Below are positions 34,033 through 41,517 of a DNA stretch of 64,000 nucleotides, one piece after another. The stretch comes from a virus. The DNA lies in IMG/VR virus record IMGVR_UViG_3300018910_000036, positions 24,278 to 88,277 of that record. One strand, given 5' to 3'. Position numbers and translations under genes: made by a program. Below the pieces are notes generated by a model. It saw only the letters and a list, made by a program, of their open reading frames with translations, had not been told where the DNA came from and made no database searches. The stretch's first letter is position 1, and each line of letters begins with the position of its first letter.

Positions 34033-34239
34033 ATGATTAGATCAAATTTAAAGGCTATTGCAGATGAGACAGGAATTTCAATTTCTCGGTTAAGTGCCGA
34101 AATAAATCATGGGAAAGAAACTGTTAGAAAAATGTACAACGATGACATGGAGCGGTTTCCAAGAGAATTGCTTGATAAGCTTTGCAAGCATTTCAACTGT
34201 GAACCAGGAGACTTGATAAAATTCGAAAAAGATGAATAA
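34033..34239 (+). CDS. Cro/CI-type helix-turn-helix regulator
   Basis: 68 residues from ATG 34033 (eight bases after GAGG). An XRE fold: [20 protein letters not shown] is the HTH, followed by TVRKMYNDD and [18 protein letters not shown], the common end of small Cro-like regulators. It lies behind three TATAACAGC repeats, which are candidate binding sites for it or for another regulator. The size is similar to SPbeta YopO, but its place differs. Confidence 0.85.
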   Translation: MIRSNLKAIADETGISISRLSAEINHGKETVRKMYNDDMERFPRELLDKLCKHFNCEPGDLIKFEKDE

Positions 34240-34254
34240 ATTTCTAATTGATAG

Positions 34255-34283
34255 TTGACTATTTAAAATAGTCGATATATAAT
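34255..34283 (+). promoter_or_regulatory. Sigma-A promoter with GACTAT-N5-ATAGTC operator
   Basis: TTGACT, 17 bases, TATAAT, with the perfect dyad GACTAT-TTAAA-ATAGTC at 34257-34273. It drives the interrupted gene at 34330 and those after it. Confidence 0.85.
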
Positions 34284-34329
34284 TGAATTATAAGGTTGAA
34301 CAAATTAAATGGAATGAGGGGAAATAAAA

Positions 34330-34602
34330 ATGCCGAAATACAAAATCTACTACGGAGTAGGCGGAACAATTAACGACATCACAAAAGATGATTAAGCTTA
34401 TGAATATGAAAACTACCAAGAAGCGTTAAATATTGCTCGACAGCAAGCATGTGAAGCATTTGAAAGCTATGAAAGAATGTGTGGAGTTGCAAGTATAGAA
34501 GAAAGAATCGAACAGGATGGGGTCACAGAGGAAGAAGCTACAGCGGACTACAATGAAGATGTTGAATCATGGATTGAATATGGAGCAGATGAAGTTAAGT
34601 AA
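34330..34602 (+). pseudogene. Small gene broken by a TAA codon
   Basis: The frame from ATG 34330 (after GAGGGGAAATAAAA) reads MPKYKIYYGVGGTINDITKD, D, then TAA (34393-34395), and continues in the same frame for 68 codons to TAA at 34600: AYEYENYQEALNIARQ and so on, acidic at the end. Without the stop it would be a 90-residue protein. Strong promoter and ribosome site remain intact. Confidence 0.65.
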
Positions 34603-34645
34603 AACATTTTAAAAAAATACAATGGTGGAAAGAGGAGAAGAGAAA

Positions 34646-34849
34646 ATGGCAAAATCAATCGATCAAACTCAAAAAGTGAATTACGGAAAAATTAAAGAAG
34701 CAATAACAGCATTTTATCAAAAACACAATGCAAGCCTTACAGATGAAATGGGAAAAGAGCTATTTGATATTGTTGATCTAATAGATAAAGAATCAAGCAA
34801 TGAACAGGATTTAAAGGCTCTAATTTATGAAATTGCGGGGAAAATGTAA
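34646..34849 (+). CDS. Small helical protein, 67 residues
   Basis: ATG 34646 after AGAGGAGAAGAG; the in-frame ATG at 34622 precedes the ribosome site. Helical (KVNYGKIKEAITAFYQKH). It overlaps the next gene by TAATG. Confidence 0.65.
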   Translation: MAKSIDQTQKVNYGKIKEAITAFYQKHNASLTDEMGKELFDIVDLIDKESSNEQDLKALIYEIAGKM

Positions 34850-35103
34850 TGACAAATCAATTTAATAAATCATTTACAGAGGCATTGGAAGAACTGGTAA
34901 GCGGCAAAGCAAGCTTTGCTCAGGGAGAATTCTTTGAAAAGGGTCTTTATCTTGAATTTGATAAAACAGGAGTATTACAAGAAGTAGACGCAAAAGGGAC
35001 TTTTCGAAAAAGAATAAATGCGATTATTTCCACAGGGATGCTCAAACAAAAATATAAAACATTTAAAGTTGCAAATAAACAAGAAATTGGATTAAAGGAC
35101 TAA
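34849..35103 (+). CDS. Small early protein, 84 residues
   Basis: ATG 34849 shares a base with the previous stop, so translation is coupled. Starts FTEALEELVSGKASF and ends with a basic strand (KQKYKTFKVANKQ). Its opening resembles small phage proteins of the DUF2829 type (EALxxLxxGK), but the conserved Trp of that family is missing, so no function is given. Confidence 0.6.
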   Translation: MTNQFNKSFTEALEELVSGKASFAQGEFFEKGLYLEFDKTGVLQEVDAKGTFRKRINAIISTGMLKQKYKTFKVANKQEIGLKD

Positions 35104-35113
35104 AAGGGTGATT

Positions 35114-35437
35114 ATGATGACAACAAAAGAAAGAGAAGTTGTATTGAATTTATTGAAACGCAAAGGATTTGCTTTAAAGACATATGAAGATCAAGGACTT
35201 ACATTTTATACAGTTACATATAGTGATCCTGGGATTGTGAAAGGATTCATTGACAAGTTTTATGAACCATTAGAAGAGGAAGAGGACTTTGACTGTACAG
35301 GTATTGAATTCGTTGTTGAGATCCAAGACGATTTTGAATCCCCTCAATGGTGCTTTACAAATGGACTAGAAAAACATCATATTTTCGATAGCGTGAGTGA
35401 ATTTGTCAAGTTCGTTGAAGAGCTGCCGAATATCTGA
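35114..35437 (+). CDS. Uncharacterised early protein, 107 residues
   Basis: ATG 35114 after AAAAGGGTGATT (GTG 35108 lies in the ribosome site). An alpha/beta pattern with KRKGFALKTYEDQGLTFYTV and an acidic middle (PLEEEEDFDCTG). No family recognised. Confidence 0.65.
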   Translation: MMTTKEREVVLNLLKRKGFALKTYEDQGLTFYTVTYSDPGIVKGFIDKFYEPLEEEEDFDCTGIEFVVEIQDDFESPQWCFTNGLEKHHIFDSVSEFVKFVEELPNI

Positions 35438-35489
35438 ATGAAATCATACTTTTATTAGAAAACAAAACTGAAGAAAGGATGGATGCAAG

Positions 35490-35864
35490 ATGCCAGTATG
35501 GAGACATGAGATTAAGGTTAAGCAATACTTGACACATGAAGATTCGGATCAGGCTGTACATCAATTTGTTACAAACACACTTCCTAAATTGAAATACATT
35601 TTAAGAAGAGAAGAAAGACGAACTGAAAAAGGGGACAACCGCGCGCTTTATGTTTTGTTTCTAGATGATTTCAAAATGGTTGTTGAGAATTTCGAATGGA
35701 TTAAAGAATCAATTGAAAATGGTGAAGATCCTACAGAATATGATTTTAATAGCTGGGTTGATGCTTTAAACGAATATCTAGATTGTCTATACGACATTGG
35801 TGATACTGTTACAATTTCAAGGGATTCCAGAATTAATGATGAAAAATTTTTGTGGGTTTCTTAA
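35490..35864 (+). CDS. Uncharacterised early protein, 124 residues
   Basis: ATG 35490 after AAAGGATGGATGCAAG. Contains LKYILRREERRTEKGDNRAL and an acidic helical C-half. Soluble. No family recognised. Confidence 0.65.
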   Translation: MPVWRHEIKVKQYLTHEDSDQAVHQFVTNTLPKLKYILRREERRTEKGDNRALYVLFLDDFKMVVENFEWIKESIENGEDPTEYDFNSWVDALNEYLDCLYDIGDTVTISRDSRINDEKFLWVS

Positions 35865-35891
35865 GTCATTGAAAAAGGGATGATATATCAA

Positions 35892-36200
35892 ATGGAGAAC
35901 ATGGATAACAGCTCAACTTCAGTCAGATCTTTAATTTTTAGCACGCATGTCGAAAGATTGAAAGAGTTGCTGTTTAAACTGCATGATGGATCAATTACAA
36001 AAGAAGAGCTCCGGGAATTATCCAAGATCCATTTAGAGTGTATGGAAATGACCGCGCATGTGGTTGGGGAAGCAAACGAATTTCTTTTAATGTCTGATTT
36101 GCTTCCTGAAGACGATGCTAAAGAAATGAGTGAGCTGCTACATAAGATCAAGGAAAGCAAAAAGGAAAAGAAAGATTTTTCTGATCAAGAATTAGAATAA
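35892..36200 (+). CDS. Helical early protein, 102 residues
   Basis: ATG 35892, 11 bases after AAAGGG; the in-frame ATG at 35880 overlaps that site. All-helical with an internal HDGSITKEELRELSKIHLE segment and a Lys/Glu-rich end. No family recognised. Confidence 0.6.
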   Translation: MENMDNSSTSVRSLIFSTHVERLKELLFKLHDGSITKEELRELSKIHLECMEMTAHVVGEANEFLLMSDLLPEDDAKEMSELLHKIKESKKEKKDFSDQELE

Positions 36201-36234
36201 AACCAGTCTTTTATAAGAAAGTGAGGAAATTGAA

Positions 36235-36402
36235 ATGTCAGATAAAGAATACCTTTTAACATATAAAAAAAATGGAACAGTTGATTTTGGGTGGTTCGAT
36301 ACCGAGGAAGAGATGAGAGATTTTTACGAAGAAAATAAAGATATAGAGAAAATTGATAGCGTACGAATCTGGAACGCCGAAGAAATCGATCTATCAAAAT
36401 AG
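36235..36402 (+). CDS. Small protein, 55 residues
   Basis: ATG 36235 after AAAGTGAGGAAATTGAA, ending at 36402. An acidic alpha/beta mini-domain (YLLTYKKNGTVDFGWFDTEE). It sits in the normal gene spacing and follows a junction element (AATAAAACCAGTCTTTTATAAG), which supports coding. Function unknown. Confidence 0.65.
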   Translation: MSDKEYLLTYKKNGTVDFGWFDTEEEMRDFYEENKDIEKIDSVRIWNAEEIDLSK

Positions 36403-36432
36403 CAGTAGCTTATTGCTGGGGGAGAAAATAAT

Positions 36433-36633
36433 ATGGGATATAGCAAAGATTTAGCAATTAATATAGCGAATAAGTGCGCGCAAGAACTTAAATGTAAACA
36501 TTATGTCGTCCATAACCCTAAAACATATAGAGAAATTTTTGACAATACAGGCTTCATAGTGACACAGAATGTAAGCGAAGATGATAAGATATCTGTTGTT
36601 TACGAAACGGAACATAAGCACTGCTTGAGTTAG
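36433..36633 (+). CDS. Small protein, 66 residues
   Basis: ATG 36433 after GGGGGAGAAAATAAT. Contains CAQELKCKHYVVHNPKTYRE, with three Cys, and resembles short phage proteins of unknown role. Confidence 0.6.
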   Translation: MGYSKDLAINIANKCAQELKCKHYVVHNPKTYREIFDNTGFIVTQNVSEDDKISVVYETEHKHCLS

Positions 36634-36646
36634 AATTCAGATACTA

Positions 36647-36880
36647 ATGAGCTGTTATACATTGGATTATAAAGAGTTAGCTGATGAATATGAAAAAGCA
36701 ATAAGGAGAAAAGCGAAGAGAATACGAATGGCAAAAGAAAGGCTTAGTATTTTGGCTATGGAAATTCTTCCTGAAATTGAAAGTGAAGAAAATAGAGAAT
36801 GGGCTAAAAGCTATTTTAGACACATATTTGATTATTTAGAAAAAGGCAATGACGAGGAAAACAATTTATATAATTCTTGA
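36647..36880 (+). CDS. Small helical basic protein, 77 residues
   Basis: ATG 36647, with only a weak ribosome site, 13 bases after the previous stop. Helical (ADEYEKAIRRKAKRIRMAKE, then acidic). Translation may depend on reinitiation. No family recognised. Confidence 0.55.
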   Translation: MSCYTLDYKELADEYEKAIRRKAKRIRMAKERLSILAMEILPEIESEENREWAKSYFRHIFDYLEKGNDEENNLYNS

Positions 36881-36915
36881 GTTGATGCTACCCCTTATAG
36901 AGATAGGTGATCACT

Positions 36916-37341
36916 ATGAAGCCAAAATTAATCGGATTAGGAACAAAAAGAAAAGTATATGACATGGGTGATGGAACAGTCATTAAGGTTCAAAACAAAG
37001 ACTTTGGCTTCTCTGGAGTATACTCGAACATTCAAGAAATTTCTTTGTTTAATGAATTTGTAAAAAGAAAAACAATAGAACGGCCATTATTTAATTTAGG
37101 TGAAATCATTGATCATCACCCATCTGGCTACTGGCTTAGGATGAAGAAATACAGCCAGGAACGAATAGAGTTGATGGATGATTATTTAAGTCAAGTTCTT
37201 GATGTTATTCCTATGATGGACGCTAATGCAGCAAACATTGGAGTTACTGAAGATTCACACATGGTATTGCTTGATTACGAGGGGATAGATTGTAATTGCT
37301 TTTTTAAATCCACAAATCCATATGTTGCTGGTGTGTTGTGA
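36916..37341 (+). CDS. Minimal protein-kinase-fold protein
   Basis: 141 residues from ATG 36916 after TAGGTGATCACT. It shows the order of a kinase lobe: a Gly loop (GLGTKRKVYDMGDG), a VIKVQ strand with the ATP-type Lys, DANAANIGV (a catalytic-loop-like DxxxxN) and VLLDYEG (DFG-like). It lacks most of the C-lobe and is far shorter than a normal kinase (about 250), so it is a minimal kinase, a pseudokinase or a related phosphotransferase. Family resemblance only. Confidence 0.55.
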   Translation: MKPKLIGLGTKRKVYDMGDGTVIKVQNKDFGFSGVYSNIQEISLFNEFVKRKTIERPLFNLGEIIDHHPSGYWLRMKKYSQERIELMDDYLSQVLDVIPMMDANAANIGVTEDSHMVLLDYEGIDCNCFFKSTNPYVAGVL

Positions 37342-37362
37342 TATATATGTGCTTTGATATAA

Positions 37363-37470
37363 CAGCTAACAGTTGAACGAAATCTCTCTAAGATCGTTGA
37401 GGAAGTAAAAAACGCGGATTACTCGAAAATAAAACAAATATCTGAAATATTAGGGCTGGAATTAAAGTGA
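37363..37470 (+). pseudogene. C-terminal remnant of a lost gene
   Basis: 35 codons open between a TAA and TGA 37468: QLTVERNLSKIVEEVKNADY, then SKIKQISEILGLELK. No start codon or ribosome site. It starts within a half-copy of the TATAACAGC repeat (37358-37366), so the repeat lies inside or at the edge of the decayed gene. Confidence 0.4.
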
Positions 37471-37488
37471 ATCCAGAGTGAAAATCGA

Positions 37489-37522
37489 TATAACAGCGAC
37501 TTGTTTTTATTGCGGGGAATTT
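37489..37522 (+). repeat. Fourth copy of the TATAACAGC-N13-TGCGGG element
   Basis: TATAACAGC, 13 bases, TGCGGGGAATTT, directly upstream of the ribosome site of the gene at 37540. No separate -35/-10 pair is evident here, so the element itself may act on this gene. Confidence 0.7.
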
Positions 37523-37539
37523 ATAAAGGAGAGAAATTG

Positions 37540-37734
37540 ATGAGCATTAAATGGTACGACAATGATACAGACACTTTTTTCGAAGAAGGACATCGGGTTA
37601 CATGGTTCGGTGATGAAAACGAGACTGAAGGGGAACTGAAGATGATTGGGGAAAAGACATTTGCTGTTCAGTGGGAAGACGGAAGTTATATCGAATACCC
37701 TAATGATCATCAGGAGGCAATAAAGAAAATCTAA
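37540..37734 (+). CDS. Small beta-domain protein, 64 residues
   Basis: ATG 37540 after AAAGGAGAGAAATTG. An SH3/KOW-like beta pattern (GHRVTWFGDENETEGELKMI, FAVQWEDGSYIEYP) typical of small phage proteins. Function unknown. Confidence 0.65.
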   Translation: MSIKWYDNDTDTFFEEGHRVTWFGDENETEGELKMIGEKTFAVQWEDGSYIEYPNDHQEAIKKI

Positions 37735-37749
37735 AGGAGTGTTCTCTCT

Positions 37750-37956
37750 ATGAAAACATTATGGAACGACACTTTCAGAATTGAGTTGAACATTACACAG
37801 TGTGACGCCATGGGAACAGAGAAGAAAGAAACCGTCTATTTTAAAGGGTCTTTGAAAAATGCTATTTACAGCATAATTAGAGGTAATCGGAAAGGCCATA
37901 TCTGTGCTAATTTTTATACATCAGATGGATGCTGGTTGAAGGAAATAATGTTTTAA
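37750..37956 (+). CDS. Small protein, 68 residues
   Basis: ATG 37750 after AAAGGAGTGTTCTCT. Beta-rich (FRIELNITQCDAMGTEKKET) with three Cys. No family recognised. Confidence 0.65.
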   Translation: MKTLWNDTFRIELNITQCDAMGTEKKETVYFKGSLKNAIYSIIRGNRKGHICANFYTSDGCWLKEIMF

Positions 37957-37993
37957 ATAAAATTACGATTTTAATGAAAAAGAAGGTGAAATC

Positions 37994-38173
37994 ATGATAA
38001 AAATCATTTTAAAAAATGGACGAGAGCTGTTGAATGATCCGGAACTGGGTTTGAATTTAGAATCAAAAGAAGAAATCGAAGAAAACTTGAGTGTAACTGG
38101 ACGCTATGATTTATGCACCAGTGATGAAGGATTTATTTGCTTATCTGCTGATGAGATTGAGGATATCATTTGA
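37994..38173 (+). CDS. Small protein, 59 residues, paralogue of 38839-39024
   Basis: ATG 37994 after AAGAAGGTGAAATC, TGA 38171. IKIILKNGRELLNDPELGLN and TGRYDLCTSDEG align with the protein at 38839 (LRIILNYDQTLLNDPSIGWN; TGRYDLYTKENG). A tandem duplication with divergence. Function unknown. Confidence 0.65.
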   Translation: MIKIILKNGRELLNDPELGLNLESKEEIEENLSVTGRYDLCTSDEGFICLSADEIEDII

Positions 38174-38288
38174 AATAATGATTCAATAAACGACTATTTT
38201 AAGAAGAAGTGAGATAGAGGTTTTTCATGGAATGACTTTGATTAGAATGAAGACATTTGACCGAAAGCCAAGGCGCGAAAGGAGAAAC

Positions 38289-38525
38289 ATGGATTTTAAA
38301 CTAGTAAAGTATTATGACACTTGTTGCGATCGTTGCGGGAAATGGGCATCCCATGATATTGGGGCAGGAGCGTTACAGGGAAACAAGGATCGCATAATAA
38401 AAATACTCAAGTCACAAGGATGGAAGCAGATTAAAGGTGAAGTAATATGTGGATTTTGTATTGATGGGGATAGGAGACCTTATTATAATGATGCGCCAAA
38501 TCCTCATAATGGAGCTAATCAATGA
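38289..38525 (+). CDS. Zinc-finger protein, 78 residues
   Basis: ATG 38289 after AAAGGAGAAAC. CCDRCGKWASHDIG and CGFC (about 12-15 and 58-61) form two Cys pairs; the overall pattern resembles small phage DNA-binding zinc proteins. Upstream in-frame codons (from 38232) are basic and have no ribosome site. Confidence 0.65.
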   Translation: MDFKLVKYYDTCCDRCGKWASHDIGAGALQGNKDRIIKILKSQGWKQIKGEVICGFCIDGDRRPYYNDAPNPHNGANQ

Positions 38526-38559
38526 CACAATAAAATGACAATTTTAAAGGGTGTTAACT

Positions 38560-38817
38560 ATGAGAGTTAATCGAAATCCGTTAAGGAAAGTAATAGGAAC
38601 AATACAAGTTAAATTTTCATCTGACGCACTATATCCAATACTTATGGAAGTCTATGAATGTGGACATTATGCACCCACAAAACAAGACATAATTGGCGAA
38701 TACGAAGCAGCAAGAAGAAGATGTGCGAAATGTGGAAGTGGGAAGCCTCCTCAACTAACAAATTTAGAAATAGAACAGATTAAGAACGGTGAACGATTGT
38801 TTAAAATAGAAGAATAG
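38560..38817 (+). CDS. Zinc-ribbon protein, 85 residues
   Basis: ATG 38560 after AAAGGGTGTTAACT. VYECGHYAPTKQD and RRRCAKCGSGKPP provide Cys/His ligands for one zinc. Function unknown. Confidence 0.65.
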   Translation: MRVNRNPLRKVIGTIQVKFSSDALYPILMEVYECGHYAPTKQDIIGEYEAARRRCAKCGSGKPPQLTNLEIEQIKNGERLFKIEE

Positions 38818-38838
38818 ACCGAAGAAAGGGCGCTGTGT

Positions 38839-39024
38839 ATGCTACGAATAATTTTGAATTATGACCAGACGCTTTTAAACGATCCTTCAATAGGGTGGAA
38901 TCTCAGCTCAATACACGCTATCAATGAAACTTTAAATGATACAGGAAGATATGATTTGTATACAAAGGAAAACGGGTGGCAGCGTCTTTCTGCTAATGAT
39001 ATTAAGACACTGCAAAAAGTTTAA
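38839..39024 (+). CDS. Small protein, 61 residues, paralogue of 37994-38173
   Basis: ATG 38839 after GAAAGGGCGCTGTGT. Shares the NDP and TGRYDL blocks with the protein at 37994. Function unknown. Confidence 0.65.
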   Translation: MLRIILNYDQTLLNDPSIGWNLSSIHAINETLNDTGRYDLYTKENGWQRLSANDIKTLQKV

Positions 39025-39063
39025 ATAAAACAACTCTTTTAACGAAAGAGAGAGGAAAGGTTT

Positions 39064-40161
39064 ATGACAGGAGTTTTAAAAGAAAAAATTAAGAGTTTAA
39101 TTGAACTTGGCTATGAAGGGGAGTATTGGGATTTAAAAGAAAAATGGCATGATGACAATGGGAAATTGGTACATGATATTTTATGTTTTGCTAATACTTT
39201 TCATGACCATGATTGTTATATTATAGTTGGAGTTTCTGATTTAGGTGAAATTAAAGGTTTGGAAGAACATGAAAAGAAAAGACAAGCAAATCTAATAGAT
39301 ATGCTTAGAAATATTAGCTTTGCTGGTGACAGACCGAAAGTGTTTTTAAAATCATTATTAATAGATGGAAAATTCATTGATGTATTAATCATTCCAAATT
39401 CAATAAATGTTCCTTATTTTTTGAGGAAACCGTACAGAAAAGTTAAGGAAGGATACATCTATACAAGAACTGGAGATAGTAATACTCCAATTAATCAAAA
39501 TTCTTCAATATCAACCATTGAATCGTTATGGAAAAAGCGATTTGGCTTTAACAAAACAGGACTAGAAAGGTTCAGTCATCTTTTGAAAGATAAAGATAAT
39601 TGGAACTCCAATGATTATGGATACTATCATACTCTTAGTCCAGAGTATGCAATGAAATATAAGTTCTCTGATTCATTAAGAGAGACTATATCAGAGTTCT
39701 ATTCTTATGTAATGTATAATGAGCACACGTCAGTTGAGCAAATTGAGCTTGAAGTAAATGGCACAGTTCTTAAGGAAATAGAGTTAATAATATTAGATAG
39801 CGGGAGGTATACCACACCTTCGCCAGAGTGGGGCTATATCAAATTCAACTTCAATGATGTATTTGATTTTAAGTATTTTATAGTCGATGACCTTAGATAT
39901 AATTTACATTCTTTCTTTATTGATGAAGAAAGCGAAGATGGAATGATCGCTTACAAAAATTTCATGGAAGTTACTTTAACGTTTAAAAACAGTATTGAGA
40001 AAGAAAATTTTGTAAATTTTGTTTATCACAAAGAGGCTGATTTCAAGAATAAGCTAGAACATGAATCTAAGCAATATTTTAAAACGGATAACGAAATATT
40101 CCAAAGAAGGATTGTAACAGCTCGCATATTAAAACAAATGCTTGAAGAATTTCGAGGTTAA
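39064..40161 (+). CDS. AlbA_2/Schlafen-type domain protein
   Basis: 365 residues, ATG 39064 after AGAGAGGAAAGGTTT. Residues about 15-130 match the AlbA_2 (Schlafen AAA_4) pattern: GEYWDLKEKWH, HDILCFANT, DCYIIVGVSDLGEIKGL and PYRKVKEGYIYTRTGDSN. Known relatives bind nucleic acid, and some Schlafen-type proteins are RNases or defence effectors. The C-terminal 200 residues are not recognised. It stands out by length among very small neighbours, so it is a likely cargo gene. Confidence 0.75.
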   Translation: MTGVLKEKIKSLIELGYEGEYWDLKEKWHDDNGKLVHDILCFANTFHDHDCYIIVGVSDLGEIKGLEEHEKKRQANLIDMLRNISFAGDRPKVFLKSLLIDGKFIDVLIIPNSINVPYFLRKPYRKVKEGYIYTRTGDSNTPINQNSSISTIESLWKKRFGFNKTGLERFSHLLKDKDNWNSNDYGYYHTLSPEYAMKYKFSDSLRETISEFYSYVMYNEHTSVEQIELEVNGTVLKEIELIILDSGRYTTPSPEWGYIKFNFNDVFDFKYFIVDDLRYNLHSFFIDEESEDGMIAYKNFMEVTLTFKNSIEKENFVNFVYHKEADFKNKLEHESKQYFKTDNEIFQRRIVTARILKQMLEEFRG

Positions 40162-40198
40162 AAAACTACGATTTTTTAAGAAAGTGTTGGTGAATACA

Positions 40199-40423
40199 AT
40201 GGTAAAAATGATTACGGTCTGGTACAAATACGATGATAAGCGCAGCGAAGCGAAACTAAATCATATTGAAGATGGATGGATAAATGGAGACTATCCAAAA
40301 CCCAAAGATCCATCATATTCAAATCAAGAAGCTTGGAAGAAAAGTAATTGGGAAAGGAAGCATGCCTATTTAGATGAACAATATCATGTGTTAAATGTTC
40401 CACCAGCGAATTGGGTTAAATAA
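40199..40423 (+). CDS. Small protein, 74 residues
   Basis: ATG 40199 with only a weak site (GTTGGTG); an upstream in-frame ATG at 40142 overlaps the previous gene's end and is less likely. Basic, Trp-rich (VWYKYDDKRSEAKLN, WKKSNWERKH). No family recognised. Confidence 0.55.
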   Translation: MVKMITVWYKYDDKRSEAKLNHIEDGWINGDYPKPKDPSYSNQEAWKKSNWERKHAYLDEQYHVLNVPPANWVK

Positions 40424-40471
40424 TGAATAGTTTTAAACTCCAATTTGGAGCTTTAGGAGGGGAGTATACAA

Positions 40472-40693
40472 ATGATCAAGGTTTACACAATAGGTCATGA
40501 GATACCAAAAAAAATTAAGTCCTGCATTTCTGAATGGAATTACTGGAATTGGATTGTTACTGCAAATACACCGAAGAAAAACAAGGATGCTAAAGAGATC
40601 ATTAACAAAATTGAGCCTGATGCTGATAAAGTTGCAGTATTTAAGAACGGCGATGTTGATGTTTATGTTAGCTACATGTTTCCCGTTAAGTAG
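40472..40693 (+). CDS. Small protein, 73 residues
   Basis: ATG 40472 after AGGAGGGGAGTATACAA, the strongest ribosome site in this stretch. An alpha/beta pattern with IGHEIPKKIKSCISEWNYWN. Function unknown. Confidence 0.65.
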   Translation: MIKVYTIGHEIPKKIKSCISEWNYWNWIVTANTPKKNKDAKEIINKIEPDADKVAVFKNGDVDVYVSYMFPVK

Positions 40694-40744
40694 CTTTAAA
40701 TAAAAGAAGCATTTTAACCTAACTGAGCAGCGGAAGAAGAGAGG

Positions 40745-40924
40745 CTAAATGCTCTTCTTCATCCCGCAGCGGCGACATTCACGCAGGAATATACCGTCTT
40801 TAACCGAGCTCTTGAAAAGTGTATAGTCACAATTGTCACAGCGGCCGTAATGTACATCAGGATACTCTTTATAATCGTACACAGTGGATGTGTCATATCC
40901 TTTTGTTTCAAACTCTTTCTCCAT
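40745..40924 (-). CDS. Minus-strand zinc-ribbon protein, 59 residues
   Basis: Start ATG 40924, preceded by GAAGGTGATTTA; the in-frame ATG at 40957 has no ribosome site. CDNC at about 29-32 and CRRCG at about 51-55 form a zinc ribbon. It is the only minus-strand gene in the early block here and lies in opposite sense to its neighbours. The stop overlaps a 9-bp hairpin (GAAGAAGAG/CTCTTCTTC, 40733-40759). Confidence 0.6.
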   Translation of the reverse strand: MEKEFETKGYDTSTVYDYKEYPDVHYGRCDNCDYTLFKSSVKDGIFLRECRRCGMKKSI

Positions 40925-41333
40925 TAAATCACCTTCAGATATAAGTTTCGACTTCATAAGAATATCAAATCTTGATATCCAAATACAATCTAACGGGGCT
41001 AAATAAGAAATAATGCAACAATTATAAAACTAATTAAAAGACAAATGACCACAATAAGCAAAAATAAATGTTATCAGAAACAATAATAAACTAAAGGAGT
41101 GTGTAAGGATGTTCAGAAGTGGAAGGATGATTTAATCTTTATGCGATGAGCGCAGGAGTAGCTGGAATCATATTATTTGTTTCTCATTTTGGCCAATAAT
41201 TCTTTCCTTTGTTGTATAATGGAACCAAAACACAGGTTTCGTATGTCTTACGTTTTAGTTTTTTAAGTGGACATTGTTTAGTCGACTCGAAAATAGGTTC
41301 ATACTTTGGTTGTGGCGAAGGGGGAGCCTAATA
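40925..41333 (+). other. Gap with one leader copy and a decayed small gene
   Basis: About 400 bases. Contains a copy of the AACTAATTAAAAG leader element (41028) and the decayed frame at 41109-41199. TATAAT at 41215 has no -35 at a normal distance. Nothing else was seen. Confidence 0.4.
41109..41199 (+). pseudogene. Decayed small membrane peptide
   Basis: Starts ATG 41109 after CTAAAGGAGTGTGTAAGG, but reads only eight codons. With two frame changes it would read MFRS-WKDDLIF-YAMSAGVAGIILFVSHFGQ and stop at 41197, a 30-residue peptide with one membrane helix. Read as a pseudogene; the fit may be by chance. Confidence 0.3.
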
Positions 41334-41489
41334 ATGAAAATGGACGAGAAGAGGAAAGAGCTTCAAGAAAAATATAGGGAGGAAATGAAAAAGAAGAAAA
41401 ATCACAAAACCTATACTATCGAAACAATTATTGTAATAGCAATTGTTCTGTTGTTTATTGCTTTAAATTTAATAATTGATGAATTTTAG
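41334..41489 (+). CDS. Small tail-anchored membrane protein, 51 residues
   Basis: ATG 41334 after AAGGGGGAGCCTAATA. A very basic/acidic coiled helix (EKRKELQEKYREEMKKKK) precedes a C-terminal membrane helix (IETIIVIAIVLLFIALNLII). First of four consecutive genes that code mostly membrane or membrane-associated proteins. Confidence 0.7.
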   Translation: MKMDEKRKELQEKYREEMKKKKNHKTYTIETIIVIAIVLLFIALNLIIDEF

Positions 41490-41517
41490 TTCTAATATTC
41501 AAATTTAGGAGTGTTTT

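Noticed and set aside
34849-35103. Anti-Thoeris (Tad2/DUF2829) protein
   Set aside because: The opening EALEELVSGK resembles that family, but the Trp-containing motif and the rest do not match.
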